A stretch of 64,000 nucleotides of DNA from JAJDFU01 sp964641965 (GTDB taxonomy: Bacteria; Bacteroidota; Bacteroidia; Chitinophagales; Saprospiraceae). The translations under genes and the position numbers were made by a program. The notes beneath the pieces were generated by a model. That model had not been told where the DNA came from. It saw only the letters and a list, made by a program, of their open reading frames with translations, and did no database searches. The DNA lies in the NCBI GenBank assembly GCA_964641965.1, contig CAZXLD010000017.1, forward strand, positions 18,619 through 82,618. The letters run 5' to 3'. Shown here piece after piece: positions 54,255-63,816 of the stretch. Each line of letters starts with the position of its first letter. The stretch's first letter is position 1.

Positions 54255-54293
54255 GATTAAATAAACGAGCCGTCCGATTTGAAGTCGGACGGC
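54255..54293 (-). terminator. Intrinsic terminator of the TPR-protein gene
   Basis: GCCGTCCGA (54269-54277) and TCGGACGGC (54285-54293) form a perfect 9-bp stem with a 7-base loop; on the minus strand it is followed by TCGTTTATTTAA. It lies 29 bases after the stop. Confidence 0.75.
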
Positions 54294-54322
54294 CCGGTAA
54301 GTAGCGTATTTAATCCAATAGG

Positions 54323-55675
54323 TTATTTGTCGAAATAGGAGGAATCGATTGAACCTCCGGCATCCAAGGTCTCCAGACGCTCCTTGAATACATTAGACAT
54401 ATCCAGATCATTTTTCTTTGCATAGATCTCTTTGAGGGCAATCAGGGTATTGCGATCACTTGGATTCATGCTTTCCGCTTTTTGGAAGAAGGGTAAAGCC
54501 TTATCAAACTGGGCAAATACATCTTCTTGCAATTGCTTGTATTTGGCCGTACCTTCTTTGGAATAATCATCCTCCAAGACCACCAATTCCCTGGTCATTA
54601 GGGCAGCTTTATTGTAGTACAATGCCCCAATGGAGTAGACGGCATCCACATAATCCGGGTCCTTTTCGAGCGACTGGTTGAAATAGGACATTGCCCCATC
54701 AAAATATTCATTTGCTTTTTCCTGATCTCCGTCTTCAATGGATTTCTGATAAAGCTGATCGTACACGTTACCCAGGGTAGCATACAAGGAAGCATTTTCC
54801 GGCTCCGCATCGATACCTTGCTTGAGTTTGTCAATAAGGACATCCAGTTTTCCAGCCCTCAGGAAGTGGTTAATTTCAACGAAAAGCAAAGAAGTAGAAT
54901 CCGGATATCGCTGGCGCCCCATTTCCAGATACTTATAAGCTTCATCGTCGTCATCCATTTGAGCAACCAAGGAATACATGGCTTCGTAAATAATCGGATC
55001 GTCATATTCCATGTCGATCAGCTTCTGGACCAATTGACGACCCTCCTCATTCTTTTTGGCTTGAATAGCAGCTAAGGAGGTATAATACAACTGTTGTTCG
55101 TATCGATCTTCAGGTTCATCCAGCGCACTATCTTCACCATTCTCCTTCAAGATATCATGTGCATCCAGACAAGCTTGGAAATTAGCAAATGCGAGATCGT
55201 ACTCTGCAGTGGCCGGAGAGAAAAACTGAGCTCCGAAGTTGACGAGTGTATTTTGTAGTCCGAATAGACCAGTTAAGGCATTTTTCTTATCCCTACCCTT
55301 TTCGGCTAACTCCAGACCTTTTTTGTAGGCTTCAAATGCATCCAGTGGAGGATTCTTCACTTCCGGCAAGCCTTCACTTTGTGTGAATTGTGCCATATTC
55401 GGATCATTAGCCTGGAGAATTTTGGAGGACAGAGCTGAAAAAATATCACCTTTCAGGTTCCAGGTAGATGATTCAGCTGCCAGTACATCGTCATTGGTAG
55501 CCAATTGGATGTTGGCATATGCTTCTGCGATTTTGTCATTCTTACCTTGGTCCAGGTTAAAGGTGTTCAGCCCGGATTTGGCTTTGCTTAAGGCTTTTTT
55601 TGCTTCCTTATCTTGGGCAAAACCAGTAGAAACTACCAGTATTGCACCCAAAAGAAGCACAAATAACTTTTTCAT
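54323..55675 (-). CDS. Exported tetratricopeptide-repeat protein
   Basis: A 450-residue protein with a signal peptide (MKKLFVLLLGAILVVSTGFAQ) and TPR-like helical pairs through most of the chain, clearest at 285-390 (ASLYATLGNVYDQLY, SLEKDPDYVDAVYSIGALYYNKA, FFQKAESMNPSDRNTLIALKEIYAK). TPR arrays bind protein partners; periplasmic Bacteroidota examples are common but the partner is unknown. It follows gyrA by 57 bases on the same strand. Confidence 0.85.
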   Translation of the reverse strand: MKKLFVLLLGAILVVSTGFAQDKEAKKALSKAKSGLNTFNLDQGKNDKIAEAYANIQLATNDDVLAAESSTWNLKGDIFSALSSKILQANDPNMAQFTQSEGLPEVKNPPLDAFEAYKKGLELAEKGRDKKNALTGLFGLQNTLVNFGAQFFSPATAEYDLAFANFQACLDAHDILKENGEDSALDEPEDRYEQQLYYTSLAAIQAKKNEEGRQLVQKLIDMEYDDPIIYEAMYSLVAQMDDDDEAYKYLEMGRQRYPDSTSLLFVEINHFLRAGKLDVLIDKLKQGIDAEPENASLYATLGNVYDQLYQKSIEDGDQEKANEYFDGAMSYFNQSLEKDPDYVDAVYSIGALYYNKAALMTRELVVLEDDYSKEGTAKYKQLQEDVFAQFDKALPFFQKAESMNPSDRNTLIALKEIYAKKNDLDMSNVFKERLETLDAGGSIDSSYFDK

Positions 55676-55732
55676 GTTGAACGAATTGTTAGTTGTTTTT
55701 TACAATCATGATAATATAAAAGGCAGAGGGTG

Positions 55733-58309
55733 TTAAGATTCAATGTCTCCCTCATGGACCTCTTCTTCCTCACCGTTTTCTCGAATCACGGTTACATCAG
55801 CTATATCGTCGTCTTCATCCAGACGGATAGCGCGGACCCCTTGTGTGGCGCGTCCCATTACCCGCATCTCGGAAACCGGTAGTCGAATGCTAATTCCAAA
55901 GCGGGTGATAATCATTAGATCATCGTCTTCTTTAACCGCTTTGATGGTGATCAAGCTTCCTGTTTTGTCGGTCACCTGCAAGGTTTTAACACCTTTTGCT
56001 CCTCTATTGGTCAGTCGATAGTCCTCTATTTCAGAACGCTTGCCGTTCCCTTTTTCGGAAACGACCAAAATGGTGTACTCCTGGTCCGAAGGATCCAGAG
56101 CCACCATGCCTACGACTGCATTACCGGAGGCATCGCCCAGGTCCATTCCCCGAACCCCAGCAGCCGACCGACCCATAGCGCGTACCTTGGCCTCTTCAAA
56201 ACGAATCGCATATCCGGTACGGCTAGCCAGAAAGACCTGCCGGTTGCCATCTGTGAGCCGGGCCTCCAGCAATTGATCTCCTTCATTTATCCTTATGGCA
56301 ATGATCCCATCCCGTCGTGGCCTTGAGAATGCCTCTACCAACGTTTTCTTCACCATACCATTACGAGTAGCAAACAAGATGTAATGGTTGGTTAAAAATG
56401 CTTCATCGTTCAGATCTTTAACAATTATGTAAGCTTTGACCCGATCATCTTTTGGAATGGAAAGAATGTTTTGAAGTGCACGCCCGCTAGAATTTTTGCT
56501 GGCTTCCGGAATTTCATACGCCCTTAACCAATAGCATTTGCCAGCTTCGGTAAAAAACAACAGATAGTTGTGGTTGGTAGCAATGAATACGTGCTCTACA
56601 AAATCGGATTCCCGGGTCCGGGTGCCTTTTGACCCCCTTCCACCTCTGGATTGAGTCCGGTATTCGGTTACCGATGTCCTTTTGATATATCCCAGGTGAG
56701 AAATGGTAATTACAACTTCCTCATCCTTGATCAGGTCTTCAATACTGATTTCCCCGTCGCTAAAACTGATGGCAGTTCTGCGAATATCCCCGTATTTCTC
56801 CTTTACCTCTATTAATTCATCCCGAATAATAGCTCTCTGCTTTTCCTCGCTGGCCAGAATTGCCCTGAATTCTTCGATCTGCTTTTTAAGCCCTTCGTAT
56901 TCTTCGCGGACTTTTTCCCTTTCCAGGCCGGTCAGTTTTTGGAGGCGCATTTCCAGGATCGCTCGAGCCTGGACTTCGGTTAATACCTGATCTTGTTCTA
57001 ACTCAGCCCCTTCCTCCGGTGCCATTTCTTCGATCAACGGCCTGAACTGATTCCAGAAAGCAACTCGATCGTCAATGAATGCCCCTGCCATTAAGCCGTT
57101 TCTGGCTTCTTCGGGAGTGGCTGAGGCCCGGATCAAATTAATAACCGCATCCAAATAATCGAGTGCGATCAACAAACCGACTAAAATGTGTGCGCGCTCC
57201 AGGGCTTTGCGCAAATCATAGCGCGTACGCCTGACCACAACCTCCACACGGAATTTGATGAACTCCTCGATCATCTGCTTCAGGTTGAGCGTGCGCGGAC
57301 GCCCGTCAACCAAGGCTACATTATTCACACTGAATGAAGTCTGTAGCGGGGTATACTTGTAGAACTGGCTTAACACCACCTGAGCAATGGCATCATTTTT
57401 TACTTCCACTACTATTCGAACCTCATCCCTGGCGGATTCATCCCGAAGCTCCCGTACGCCATCAATCTTGCCGTCGTTGACCATTTCGGCCATTTTGACA
57501 ATCAGTGAGGCTTTATTGACCTGGTAGGGAATCTCTGTGATGATAATGGTTTCTCCACCGCTTGGGGTAGTCTGAATCTCAGCCTTGGCTCGCACTACAA
57601 TCCGTCCTCTGCCGGTATGGAAGGCCTCCATTACTCCTTTGAGCCCATAAATAATACCGCCTGTAGGAAAATCTGGCGCTTTGACGTGCTGGGCTAATTC
57701 TTGTATCTCGATATCCGGTTGATCCAGCGTAGCAAGGATTCCATCAACCACCTCGGTCAAGTTATGAGGCAACATATTGGTTGCCATACCTACAGCGATG
57801 CCAGAAGCCCCATTAATCAGAAGATTCGGCAAGCGAGCCGGTAAAACGGTAGGCTCTAAAGTGGAATCATCAAAATTTAGCTGGAAATCAACTGTTTCCT
57901 TTTGGATATCTGCCAGCATTTCGTCGGCAATACGTTGCAAACGTGCCTCTGTGTACCGCATGGCAGCTGGACTATCGCCGTCCATGGAGCCAAAATTCCC
58001 TTGGCCATCCACCAAGGGATACCGGAGACTCCAAGACTGGGCCATACGGACCATGGTATCGTATACCGATGAATCTCCGTGCGGATGGTACTTACCAAGT
58101 ACCTCCCCTACGATACGTGCTGACTTTTTGTGCGACTTATTAAAAGAAAGGCCGAGATCGGACATGCCGTATAATACGCGGCGATGTACCGGCTTTAGAC
58201 CGTCTCGAACATCTGGAAGCGCCCTTGAAATAATGACCGACATCGAATAATCGATATAGGCCGATTTCATCTCCTCCTCAATATTGACAGGCGTAATTCT
58301 TTGACTCAA
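55733..58309 (-). CDS. gyrA: DNA gyrase subunit A
   Basis: An 858-residue type IIA topoisomerase subunit that breaks and rejoins DNA. The catalytic tyrosine is Y119 in AAMRYTEARL. The quinolone-resistance region reads HPHGDSSVYDTMVRMAQ with S80 and D84, the positions of E. coli S83 and D87, in the susceptible form. The C-terminal beta-pinwheel has TQSRGGRGSKGT, a GyrA box with Ser in its second position, and ends in an acidic tail. gyrB is not in the window. Confidence 0.95.
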   Translation of the reverse strand: MSQRITPVNIEEEMKSAYIDYSMSVIISRALPDVRDGLKPVHRRVLYGMSDLGLSFNKSHKKSARIVGEVLGKYHPHGDSSVYDTMVRMAQSWSLRYPLVDGQGNFGSMDGDSPAAMRYTEARLQRIADEMLADIQKETVDFQLNFDDSTLEPTVLPARLPNLLINGASGIAVGMATNMLPHNLTEVVDGILATLDQPDIEIQELAQHVKAPDFPTGGIIYGLKGVMEAFHTGRGRIVVRAKAEIQTTPSGGETIIITEIPYQVNKASLIVKMAEMVNDGKIDGVRELRDESARDEVRIVVEVKNDAIAQVVLSQFYKYTPLQTSFSVNNVALVDGRPRTLNLKQMIEEFIKFRVEVVVRRTRYDLRKALERAHILVGLLIALDYLDAVINLIRASATPEEARNGLMAGAFIDDRVAFWNQFRPLIEEMAPEEGAELEQDQVLTEVQARAILEMRLQKLTGLEREKVREEYEGLKKQIEEFRAILASEEKQRAIIRDELIEVKEKYGDIRRTAISFSDGEISIEDLIKDEEVVITISHLGYIKRTSVTEYRTQSRGGRGSKGTRTRESDFVEHVFIATNHNYLLFFTEAGKCYWLRAYEIPEASKNSSGRALQNILSIPKDDRVKAYIIVKDLNDEAFLTNHYILFATRNGMVKKTLVEAFSRPRRDGIIAIRINEGDQLLEARLTDGNRQVFLASRTGYAIRFEEAKVRAMGRSAAGVRGMDLGDASGNAVVGMVALDPSDQEYTILVVSEKGNGKRSEIEDYRLTNRGAKGVKTLQVTDKTGSLITIKAVKEDDDLMIITRFGISIRLPVSEMRVMGRATQGVRAIRLDEDDDIADVTVIRENGEEEEVHEGDIES

Positions 58310-58543
58310 GGCAGATTACCCTTTAGTTTGCAAATACCGTTTTCCCAAAGCGTAGAGCGGCTTACTTCTTATTTGAGCAAAAATAAGAAAAATTGACCGT
58401 TTTTCGACTTGCTGGCAAGGGTATTCCCTAGCCTTTCGTCTGCCTCTTGCCTACAATTGGTCCGTTTATCCGCGTATTGCAAATTGTTACAAATCAATTA
58501 CTTAGGCCGCTCGAGTCAGTCCATTTCAAAAAACGGGAATTAC

Positions 58544-58551
58544 TATCTTTG
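58544..58551 (+). promoter_or_regulatory. Candidate -7 box of menG/ubiE
   Basis: TATCTTTG matches TAnnTTTG and lies 18 bases before the chosen start at 58570, which supports that start over upstream in-frame ones. Confidence 0.45.
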
Positions 58552-58569
58552 CCGAAAATCGGGAAATGC

Positions 58570-59298
58570 ATGGCAGAAGAGGTAAAACCATATGATTCGA
58601 GCGGAGAAAAGAAAGAGCAGGTACGGGATATGTTTAATCGTATCGCACCGCATTACGATGGGCTCAACCGTTTTTTATCCTTGGGCATAGACATACGTTG
58701 GAGGCGGAAAGCAGTTGCCCAGCTTACGGTGGAATCCGGGAGTACAGTGCTTGATGTTGCGACCGGGACAGCTGATGTAGCTTTGGAAATTATAAAGCAA
58801 CACCAGCCTCATCAGATCATTGGTGTTGATATAGCCAACAATATGCTGGATTTGGGTCGGGATAAAATTCGAAAAAAAGGACTGCATCAATCTATCCGCT
58901 TGGAGCAGGGAGATTCAGAGAATTTGCGCTTTTCAGACAATACCTTCGACGCAGCCACCGTTGCTTTCGGTGTACGCAATTTTCAGAATCTGGAAAATGG
59001 ACTGAATGAGATTTTCAGGGTGTTGAAGCCCGGTGGGCAATTAGTCGTGCTTGAATTCTCCAAACCTTCCGTATTTCCATTTAAACAGATCTACCATTTT
59101 TATTTTCGAAATATTTTGCCATTGATCGGACGTTTTACTTCAAAGGACCCTAGGGCCTATTCGTATTTGTATGAATCTGTTCAAGCATTTCCTGATGGAA
59201 AGGCTTTTGAAGCGGAATTGAAGAAAACTGGATATTCAGCAACTACATGCAAACCATTAACGTTCGGTATCTGCTCCATTTATTGGGCACAAAAATAA
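58570..59298 (+). CDS. ubiE: Demethylmenaquinone methyltransferase
   Basis: A 242-residue SAM-dependent methyltransferase (MenG/UbiE) that completes menaquinone. The start at 58570 gives the usual N-terminus (MAEEVKPYDSSGEKKEQVR). Motifs: MFNRIAPHYDGLNRFLSLGID, LDVATGTADVA (SAM loop), VAFGVRNFQNLENGL and LKPGGQLVVLEFSKP. The next gene starts 52 bases before its stop. Confidence 0.93.
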   Translation: MAEEVKPYDSSGEKKEQVRDMFNRIAPHYDGLNRFLSLGIDIRWRRKAVAQLTVESGSTVLDVATGTADVALEIIKQHQPHQIIGVDIANNMLDLGRDKIRKKGLHQSIRLEQGDSENLRFSDNTFDAATVAFGVRNFQNLENGLNEIFRVLKPGGQLVVLEFSKPSVFPFKQIYHFYFRNILPLIGRFTSKDPRAYSYLYESVQAFPDGKAFEAELKKTGYSATTCKPLTFGICSIYWAQK

Positions 59299-59984
59299 TC
59301 CTGGCTTTCCTTTTAGTTCTGTTTTGCAGCCCTGTCGAGACTGGGGCTCAAGCGATCAAAGGCAACTTCAACTACTTTGACTACCAGAAAAAGCCCTATT
59401 ACTTTGGGATTACACTTGGGGTCAATGTGTCCAAATTTCGAGTAAAAAGAGCTACCGACTTTCTGAATACAGATAGCCTCCAAACCATCGAGTCTCTGGC
59501 AGGCCCTGGATTCAATTTGGGTATTATCACCAACTTAAAAGCCGGAGAATATTTCGATTTCCGATTGTTACCTACCCTTTCATTTACCGATCGTAGGCTC
59601 AATTTCAGCAACAACAATTCTGTCGATGAACAAAGTCTATCTTCAGTTTGGGTAGAAATTCCATTCCAGATCCGATATAAATCTGCCCCTTTCAAGGACA
59701 AGCGGCTTTATTTGCTGGCAGGGATCAAATATGGCTTCGACGTGGCTGCTAAGGCGCGCAGTCGGCAGGACCCTGATCTGGTTGACCTTTCCTCTACCGA
59801 TTTTGCCATTGAATATGGCGCAGGCGTTCAGTTTTTCCTACCCTTTTTCATATTCTCTCCCGAGATTAAAATCTCTCATGGTATCGGCAATACACTGATT
59901 TTCAATAACGAAAAAAGGGAATCCACCTTTATTCAAAAGTTACTGTCCAGAACTATTACGATTGCTTTCCATTTCGAAGGTTAG
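59247..59984 (+). CDS. porT: PorT-like outer-membrane beta-barrel protein
   Basis: A 245-residue protein with a signal peptide ending near GAQA (residue 36) and about eight amphipathic beta strands, as in the PorT family needed for type IX secretion and gliding in Bacteroidota. Typical pieces are KPYYFGITLGVNVSKFRV, FDFRLLPTLSFTDRRL and the final aromatic TIAFHFEG. I recall the menG-porT order from other Bacteroidota. The start overlaps menG by 52 bases, and there is no later Met that keeps the signal peptide. It overlaps the convergent acpH-like gene by 29 bases. Confidence 0.8.
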   Translation: MQTINVRYLLHLLGTKIILAFLLVLFCSPVETGAQAIKGNFNYFDYQKKPYYFGITLGVNVSKFRVKRATDFLNTDSLQTIESLAGPGFNLGIITNLKAGEYFDFRLLPTLSFTDRRLNFSNNNSVDEQSLSSVWVEIPFQIRYKSAPFKDKRLYLLAGIKYGFDVAAKARSRQDPDLVDLSSTDFAIEYGAGVQFFLPFFIFSPEIKISHGIGNTLIFNNEKRESTFIQKLLSRTITIAFHFEG

Positions 59985-60576
59985 CCGATTGCTGTATGAT
60001 ATCGGAAACATGTGCCTGTAGATCCGGAAAAAAGGCATTGAATTCCATGGTAAACAAGGGTTCGGTTTCCTTCAAGCTCTCCACAGCACCTTCGATCAAT
60101 ACCGGTCGGCTGACCCGCCGCTGTAGGTAATGAAACGTTATTTCCAGTCCACTATAGCGAGCATAAGCCCGTAGCCAGTCATCTTCGATCATGTGCGGCA
60201 ATTGTTTTTGCAACCGAGGGGGAAAAGCACCACTGTTTGAGCTTAGAATCTCATACATTCGATCTACAAAATCATCCAGCGTTTCCTCTGAATATAGATG
60301 CCAATTTTTAGCCAGCAGGTAATCATAAAATATATCGGTCAGCACGGGAGCATATTTTCCATGCTTGTTGTAGAGTCGCTTCTTTCCGGAAAGGACTTCC
60401 GGATGCGGGTCGGTGAAAGCATCAATCTCCCGATGCACCCGAACACCAAACCGAATTTCGGGAACTAGCGTCCCTAGCTGGCGATTATCCACAAAATCGC
60501 CCATAAAATTCCCCAAGAGCAAAGGAATATCATCACCGGATAGAAAGAGGTGGGCCAGAAAGTTCATTTGATTCAA
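59956..60576 (-). CDS. Acyl carrier protein phosphodiesterase-like protein
   Basis: A 206-residue protein of the AcpH (DUF479) family, which removes the phosphopantetheine arm from acyl carrier protein. Blocks: MNFLAHLFLSGDDIPLLLGN, FMGDFVDNRQ, HREIDAFTDPHP, LTDIFYDYLLAKNW. Asp and His residues in these blocks form an HD-like metal site. Met1 or Met4 can be the start. Convergent with porT, overlapping by 29 bases. Confidence 0.85.
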   Translation of the reverse strand: MNQMNFLAHLFLSGDDIPLLLGNFMGDFVDNRQLGTLVPEIRFGVRVHREIDAFTDPHPEVLSGKKRLYNKHGKYAPVLTDIFYDYLLAKNWHLYSEETLDDFVDRMYEILSSNSGAFPPRLQKQLPHMIEDDWLRAYARYSGLEITFHYLQRRVSRPVLIEGAVESLKETEPLFTMEFNAFFPDLQAHVSDIIQQSANLRNGKQS

Positions 60577-60652
60577 GGGTTTTCTAGTTCTGCCAACTCA
60601 AGGGGTATCTATTCAATTCTTCAACAGACCAGGCTTACCCAGTAGGAAGGAT

Positions 60653-60660
60653 TATATTTG
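60653..60660 (+). promoter_or_regulatory. Candidate -7 box of ychF
   Basis: TATATTTG is an exact TAnnTTTG box 29 bases before the ychF start. No TTTG partner at the expected spacing. Confidence 0.4.
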
Positions 60661-60689
60661 CGGCTCCTTATAAAATCTAGGTAACCAAT

Positions 60690-61790
60690 ATGGGACTACA
60701 ATGTGGCATCGTGGGCCTACCCAATGTAGGAAAATCTACTTTATTCAACGCCCTGACATCGGCAAAAGCGCTGGCGGCTAATTATCCTTTCGCTACAAAG
60801 GACCCGAATGTAGGCGTGATTACAGTTCCGGATGAACGATTGGATAAACTGGCTGAATTGGTCCAACCGCAGAAAGTGCTCCCCACCACGATCGAAATCG
60901 TTGATATAGCCGGCCTGATCAAAGGAGCCAGTCAAGGGGAAGGACTTGGCAATCAATTCTTGGCGAATATCCGGGAAGTAGATGCCATTGTGCATGTAGT
61001 ACGATGCTTTGAAAATGACAACGTCATTCATGTAGACGGTTCGGTTGACCCTGTACGAGACAAGGAAATCATTGATACTGAACTTTTGTTGAAGGATGTA
61101 GACAGCCTGGAAAAACGGGTGGAAAAATTGCGCAAACAAGCCAAAAGTGCAGCGAAAGAAGATAAAAAGGCATTGGCCAGCGCCGAAAAATTACTGGCCC
61201 ATTTAAACAGCGGCCAGTCTGCTCGTGCTTTCCAGGCCGAGAATGAAGAGGAAGAAGCCTTGGTGCAGTCCTTTATGCTGTTAACAGGGAAACCGATCCT
61301 GTATGTCTGTAATGTGGATGAAGAATCCGTAAACGAAGGAAATGCATTTACAAAAGCATTTCAGGAGGCAGTAGCTGACGAACGTGCAGAGGTCATCCTG
61401 GTGAGTGCTGATATCGAAGCCGAAATTGCCCAGTTGGAAACCAAAGAAGAGCGTCAAGAATTTTTGGAGGAGATGGAGCTTACCGAACCGGGAGTCAATA
61501 AATTAATTCGCTCTTGTTATCGGTTATTGCATCTGATCACCTATTTCACGGCTGGTGAAAAGGAAGTGCGCGCCTGGACTATAGCTGAAGGAACGAAGGC
61601 TCCCCAGGCTGCCGGAGTTATCCATTCCGATTTTGAAAAAGGTTTCATTCGGGCGGAAGTCATCAAATATGCGGACTACCTAACCTATGGCTCAGAACAG
61701 TCGATTAAGGAAGCCGGAAAGCTGGGTGTGGAGGGTAAGGAATATGTGGTGTCAGACGGAGATGTTATGCACTTCCGGTTCAATGTCTAA
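60690..61790 (+). CDS. ychF: Ribosome-binding ATPase YchF
   Basis: A 366-residue Obg-family protein that uses ATP rather than GTP and associates with ribosomes. G1 is GLPNVGKSTLFNAL (9-22), followed by DIAGLIKGASQGEGLGN, a coiled-coil insert (about 128-160) and the C-terminal TGS-like domain (YFTAGEKEVRAWTIAEGTKAPQ). Normal length. The pseudouridine synthase gene starts 11 bases later, so the two are one operon. Confidence 0.95.
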   Translation: MGLQCGIVGLPNVGKSTLFNALTSAKALAANYPFATKDPNVGVITVPDERLDKLAELVQPQKVLPTTIEIVDIAGLIKGASQGEGLGNQFLANIREVDAIVHVVRCFENDNVIHVDGSVDPVRDKEIIDTELLLKDVDSLEKRVEKLRKQAKSAAKEDKKALASAEKLLAHLNSGQSARAFQAENEEEEALVQSFMLLTGKPILYVCNVDEESVNEGNAFTKAFQEAVADERAEVILVSADIEAEIAQLETKEERQEFLEEMELTEPGVNKLIRSCYRLLHLITYFTAGEKEVRAWTIAEGTKAPQAAGVIHSDFEKGFIRAEVIKYADYLTYGSEQSIKEAGKLGVEGKEYVVSDGDVMHFRFNV

Positions 61791-61801
61791 ATCTCGCTAG
61801 C

Positions 61802-62413
61802 TTGTTGCGGTACTTTCTGATCTATAAGCCCTTTGGCATGCTGAGCCAATTCACGCCCGAACAGGAAGGGCAAATTACGCTAAAGGATGTACACGACTTC
61901 CCGACAGACGTTTATCCGGTTGGGCGACTGGATAAGGACAGTGAAGGTTTGTTGGTGCTCACTAATGATAACCTACTCAAAACCAACCTGCTCAACCCTG
62001 TAAATTATCATCCTCGGACGTATTGGGCTCAAGTGGAAGGATCTCCTGACCCTCTTGCTATTAAAAAGCTTACCACCGGCGTTCGGATTCGAATCCAAAA
62101 AAAATACTATCAAACACGACCTGCCCAAGCCAGGATTCTCGATAGTCAGGCTGTCGAAATGCTTCCCGAGCGAAATCCTCCCATTCGATTTCGAAAATCC
62201 GTGCCTGATCATTGGATTGAACTGGTGTTGACAGAAGGCAAAAATCGGCAAGTGCGGCGCATGTGTGCTCAGGTAGGGTTTCCGGTTCTGAGATTGGTCC
62301 GGATTGGAATAGGGGGTGTCAGGTTATCCCATTTAGAGGGGAAACCAGTGCACGAAGTGGCACGGGAATGGCTCCTTCAGCAACTAACCAAAAGCAAATT
62401 CTCCAACGAATAA
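61802..62413 (+). CDS. Pseudouridine synthase, RsuA/RluE type
   Basis: A 203-residue rRNA-modifying enzyme. No ATG is available; TTG at 61802 (or the next codon, also TTG) fits the family N-terminus (LRYFLIYKPFGMLSQF). The catalytic Asp is D44 in PVGRLDKDSEGLLVLTND. Other blocks are YWAQVEG, ELVLTEGKNRQVRRMCA and VLRLVRIGIGGV. It lacks an S4 domain, as does RluE, which modifies 23S rRNA position 2457 in E. coli; the target here is not proven. It closes the ychF operon. Confidence 0.88.
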   Translation: MLRYFLIYKPFGMLSQFTPEQEGQITLKDVHDFPTDVYPVGRLDKDSEGLLVLTNDNLLKTNLLNPVNYHPRTYWAQVEGSPDPLAIKKLTTGVRIRIQKKYYQTRPAQARILDSQAVEMLPERNPPIRFRKSVPDHWIELVLTEGKNRQVRRMCAQVGFPVLRLVRIGIGGVRLSHLEGKPVHEVAREWLLQQLTKSKFSNE

Positions 62414-62441
62414 ATCCAGAGCTGTTTCAGCCCTGGATTTA
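62411..62441. terminator. Long hairpin between convergent genes
   Basis: TAAATCCAG (62411-62419) with GCTG pairs with CAGC and CTGGATTTA (62433-62441) around a TTT loop, with one mismatch: 13 pairs in all. It includes the stop codon of the pseudouridine synthase gene and can serve both strands, though no T-run follows. Confidence 0.5.
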
Positions 62442-62468
62442 GAAGAGTATCCTGAGTAATTAACTGCT

Positions 62469-62984
62469 TTACAAGGCGATTACAAAGATGGCAATAATGG
62501 ATAACAGAACCGTTAGTCCACCTACCCCGATTGCTGCCCAGGAAATAGCGGTTTCCTGGTCCCGTTTCAACCCAAGAATACCCATAACCAGTCCAGCCAC
62601 TCCAAAAATGAACCCAATTGGCCAAAAAAGGAATGAAAAGATCAAACCAAAGCCGGCTAAACTGATCCCGATAATTCCAAATAGATTGTCACGGGCATCT
62701 TCCGGAGAAAACTCCTCGCCACTTTCTTTGGCTTTACGGTATTTCTTTTGAAGCATTTTAAGGCCTAATCGTTCCATGAGCCTTAATTTTTGACCGGTTT
62801 TGGCCTTGATTTCTTTGGGCTTCATGGTCATGGCCTCTGCAACAGTCAATCCTGCAAGAGGACCCTCCGGAATAACATAAGAATCTGCCGTTACAGGAGT
62901 AGTCACCGGGTTGACGGCACTGGCAGGCGTAAGGATGCAAAAAACAAAAGCTACAAGTAGAGAGTAGTAAAGTAGGTTTTTCAT
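62469..62984 (-). CDS. Small membrane protein, paralog 1
   Basis: A 171-residue protein: signal peptide (ending near SAV), a short segment PEGPLAGLTVAEAM, a basic helix (KLRLMERLGLKMLQKKYRKAKESGEE) and two C-terminal membrane helices in the style of DUF4190 (FGVAGLVMGILGLKRDQE). It shares length, layout and motifs with the gene at 63143-63658, so the pair arose by tandem duplication. Function unknown; the DUF4190 likeness is limited to the membrane part. Confidence 0.75.
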   Translation of the reverse strand: MKNLLYYSLLVAFVFCILTPASAVNPVTTPVTADSYVIPEGPLAGLTVAEAMTMKPKEIKAKTGQKLRLMERLGLKMLQKKYRKAKESGEEFSPEDARDNLFGIIGISLAGFGLIFSFLFWPIGFIFGVAGLVMGILGLKRDQETAISWAAIGVGGLTVLLSIIAIFVIAL

Positions 62985-63142
62985 AGAGCAACGATTTTAG
63001 GTTCGGAAAGGATTACTTCGAATGCCATAAGTATACTTAATCTTTCCCTATTTACAGGCTTCCCAGTTCAATTTTCTGGTTTAGAACTCCCCTTATCCAT
63101 CGCCGGATAACAAGAGCCAAGCACACCTTTTTGGATTCAGGA

Positions 63143-63658
63143 TCAGAGGGTGGAGAGCACAACAAGACCAATGATGAAGAGCAAAATGGTCAATGAGCCC
63201 ATGACAATACCAGTGACCGCCATTCCTCTTTTGCTTTCCCGTTTTAATCCAATGGCTCCCAGAATAATAGCTGTAATGGCCATAAACGGACTTAAAATGG
63301 CAATGAAGGGAATAAAGGCAAAAACAAAACCTGTGAGGCCTAATACCAGACTAGTAATGCTAAGTGCATTGCCCGACTTGGTAACCGAAAAATCAATGGA
63401 CTCCCCCCGCTTCTTAGCCTTTTTGTATTTGCGTTGGGCAGATTTTAGGGCTATGCGTTGAAAAAAGGAAAGTCGAATACCCTTTTCAGCTTTTAGAGTT
63501 TTATAATCTGTGGTCAAGGCTTGCTCAATGGATAGGCCGGCAAGTGGCCCTTCCTGGATGGTACTACTTTCAACGGGTGTAGGGTGAACCGCTAACAAAG
63601 GAGATGAGGCCAAAAAGGAAATAAAAAGGAAAAAACTAAACCAGGCTAGTTGTTTCAT
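63143..63658 (-). CDS. Small membrane protein, paralog 2
   Basis: A 171-residue protein, the same length as its neighbour; the start at 63658 puts a proper signal peptide (MKQLAWFSFFLFISFLASSP) first. Shared features are QEGPLAGLSIEQAL, the basic helix ending YKKAKKRGES, and two membrane helices with GAIGLKRESKRG between or after them. The gap to paralog 1 is 158 bases. The frame is open upstream, but those residues look non-coding. Confidence 0.75.
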   Translation of the reverse strand: MKQLAWFSFFLFISFLASSPLLAVHPTPVESSTIQEGPLAGLSIEQALTTDYKTLKAEKGIRLSFFQRIALKSAQRKYKKAKKRGESIDFSVTKSGNALSITSLVLGLTGFVFAFIPFIAILSPFMAITAIILGAIGLKRESKRGMAVTGIVMGSLTILLFIIGLVVLSTL

Positions 63659-63816
63659 TACAATGGATCTTAGATGGTTTTGACGAATACGTTCGAAATA
63701 CATATATCCAGGTTGAAAACTAACCATATTGCCCCAAATTGGGAATACTCGTTTCTAAAAACAGACTTAGTTTTCAGGAATTGAATGAAAAAAGATTTTG
63801 GAGCATCTCTTTGATG

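Noticed and set aside
57777..58250. 157-codon frame opposite the start of gyrA
   Set aside because: It is a shadow of the strongly coding gyrA frame with no independent start context or motif.
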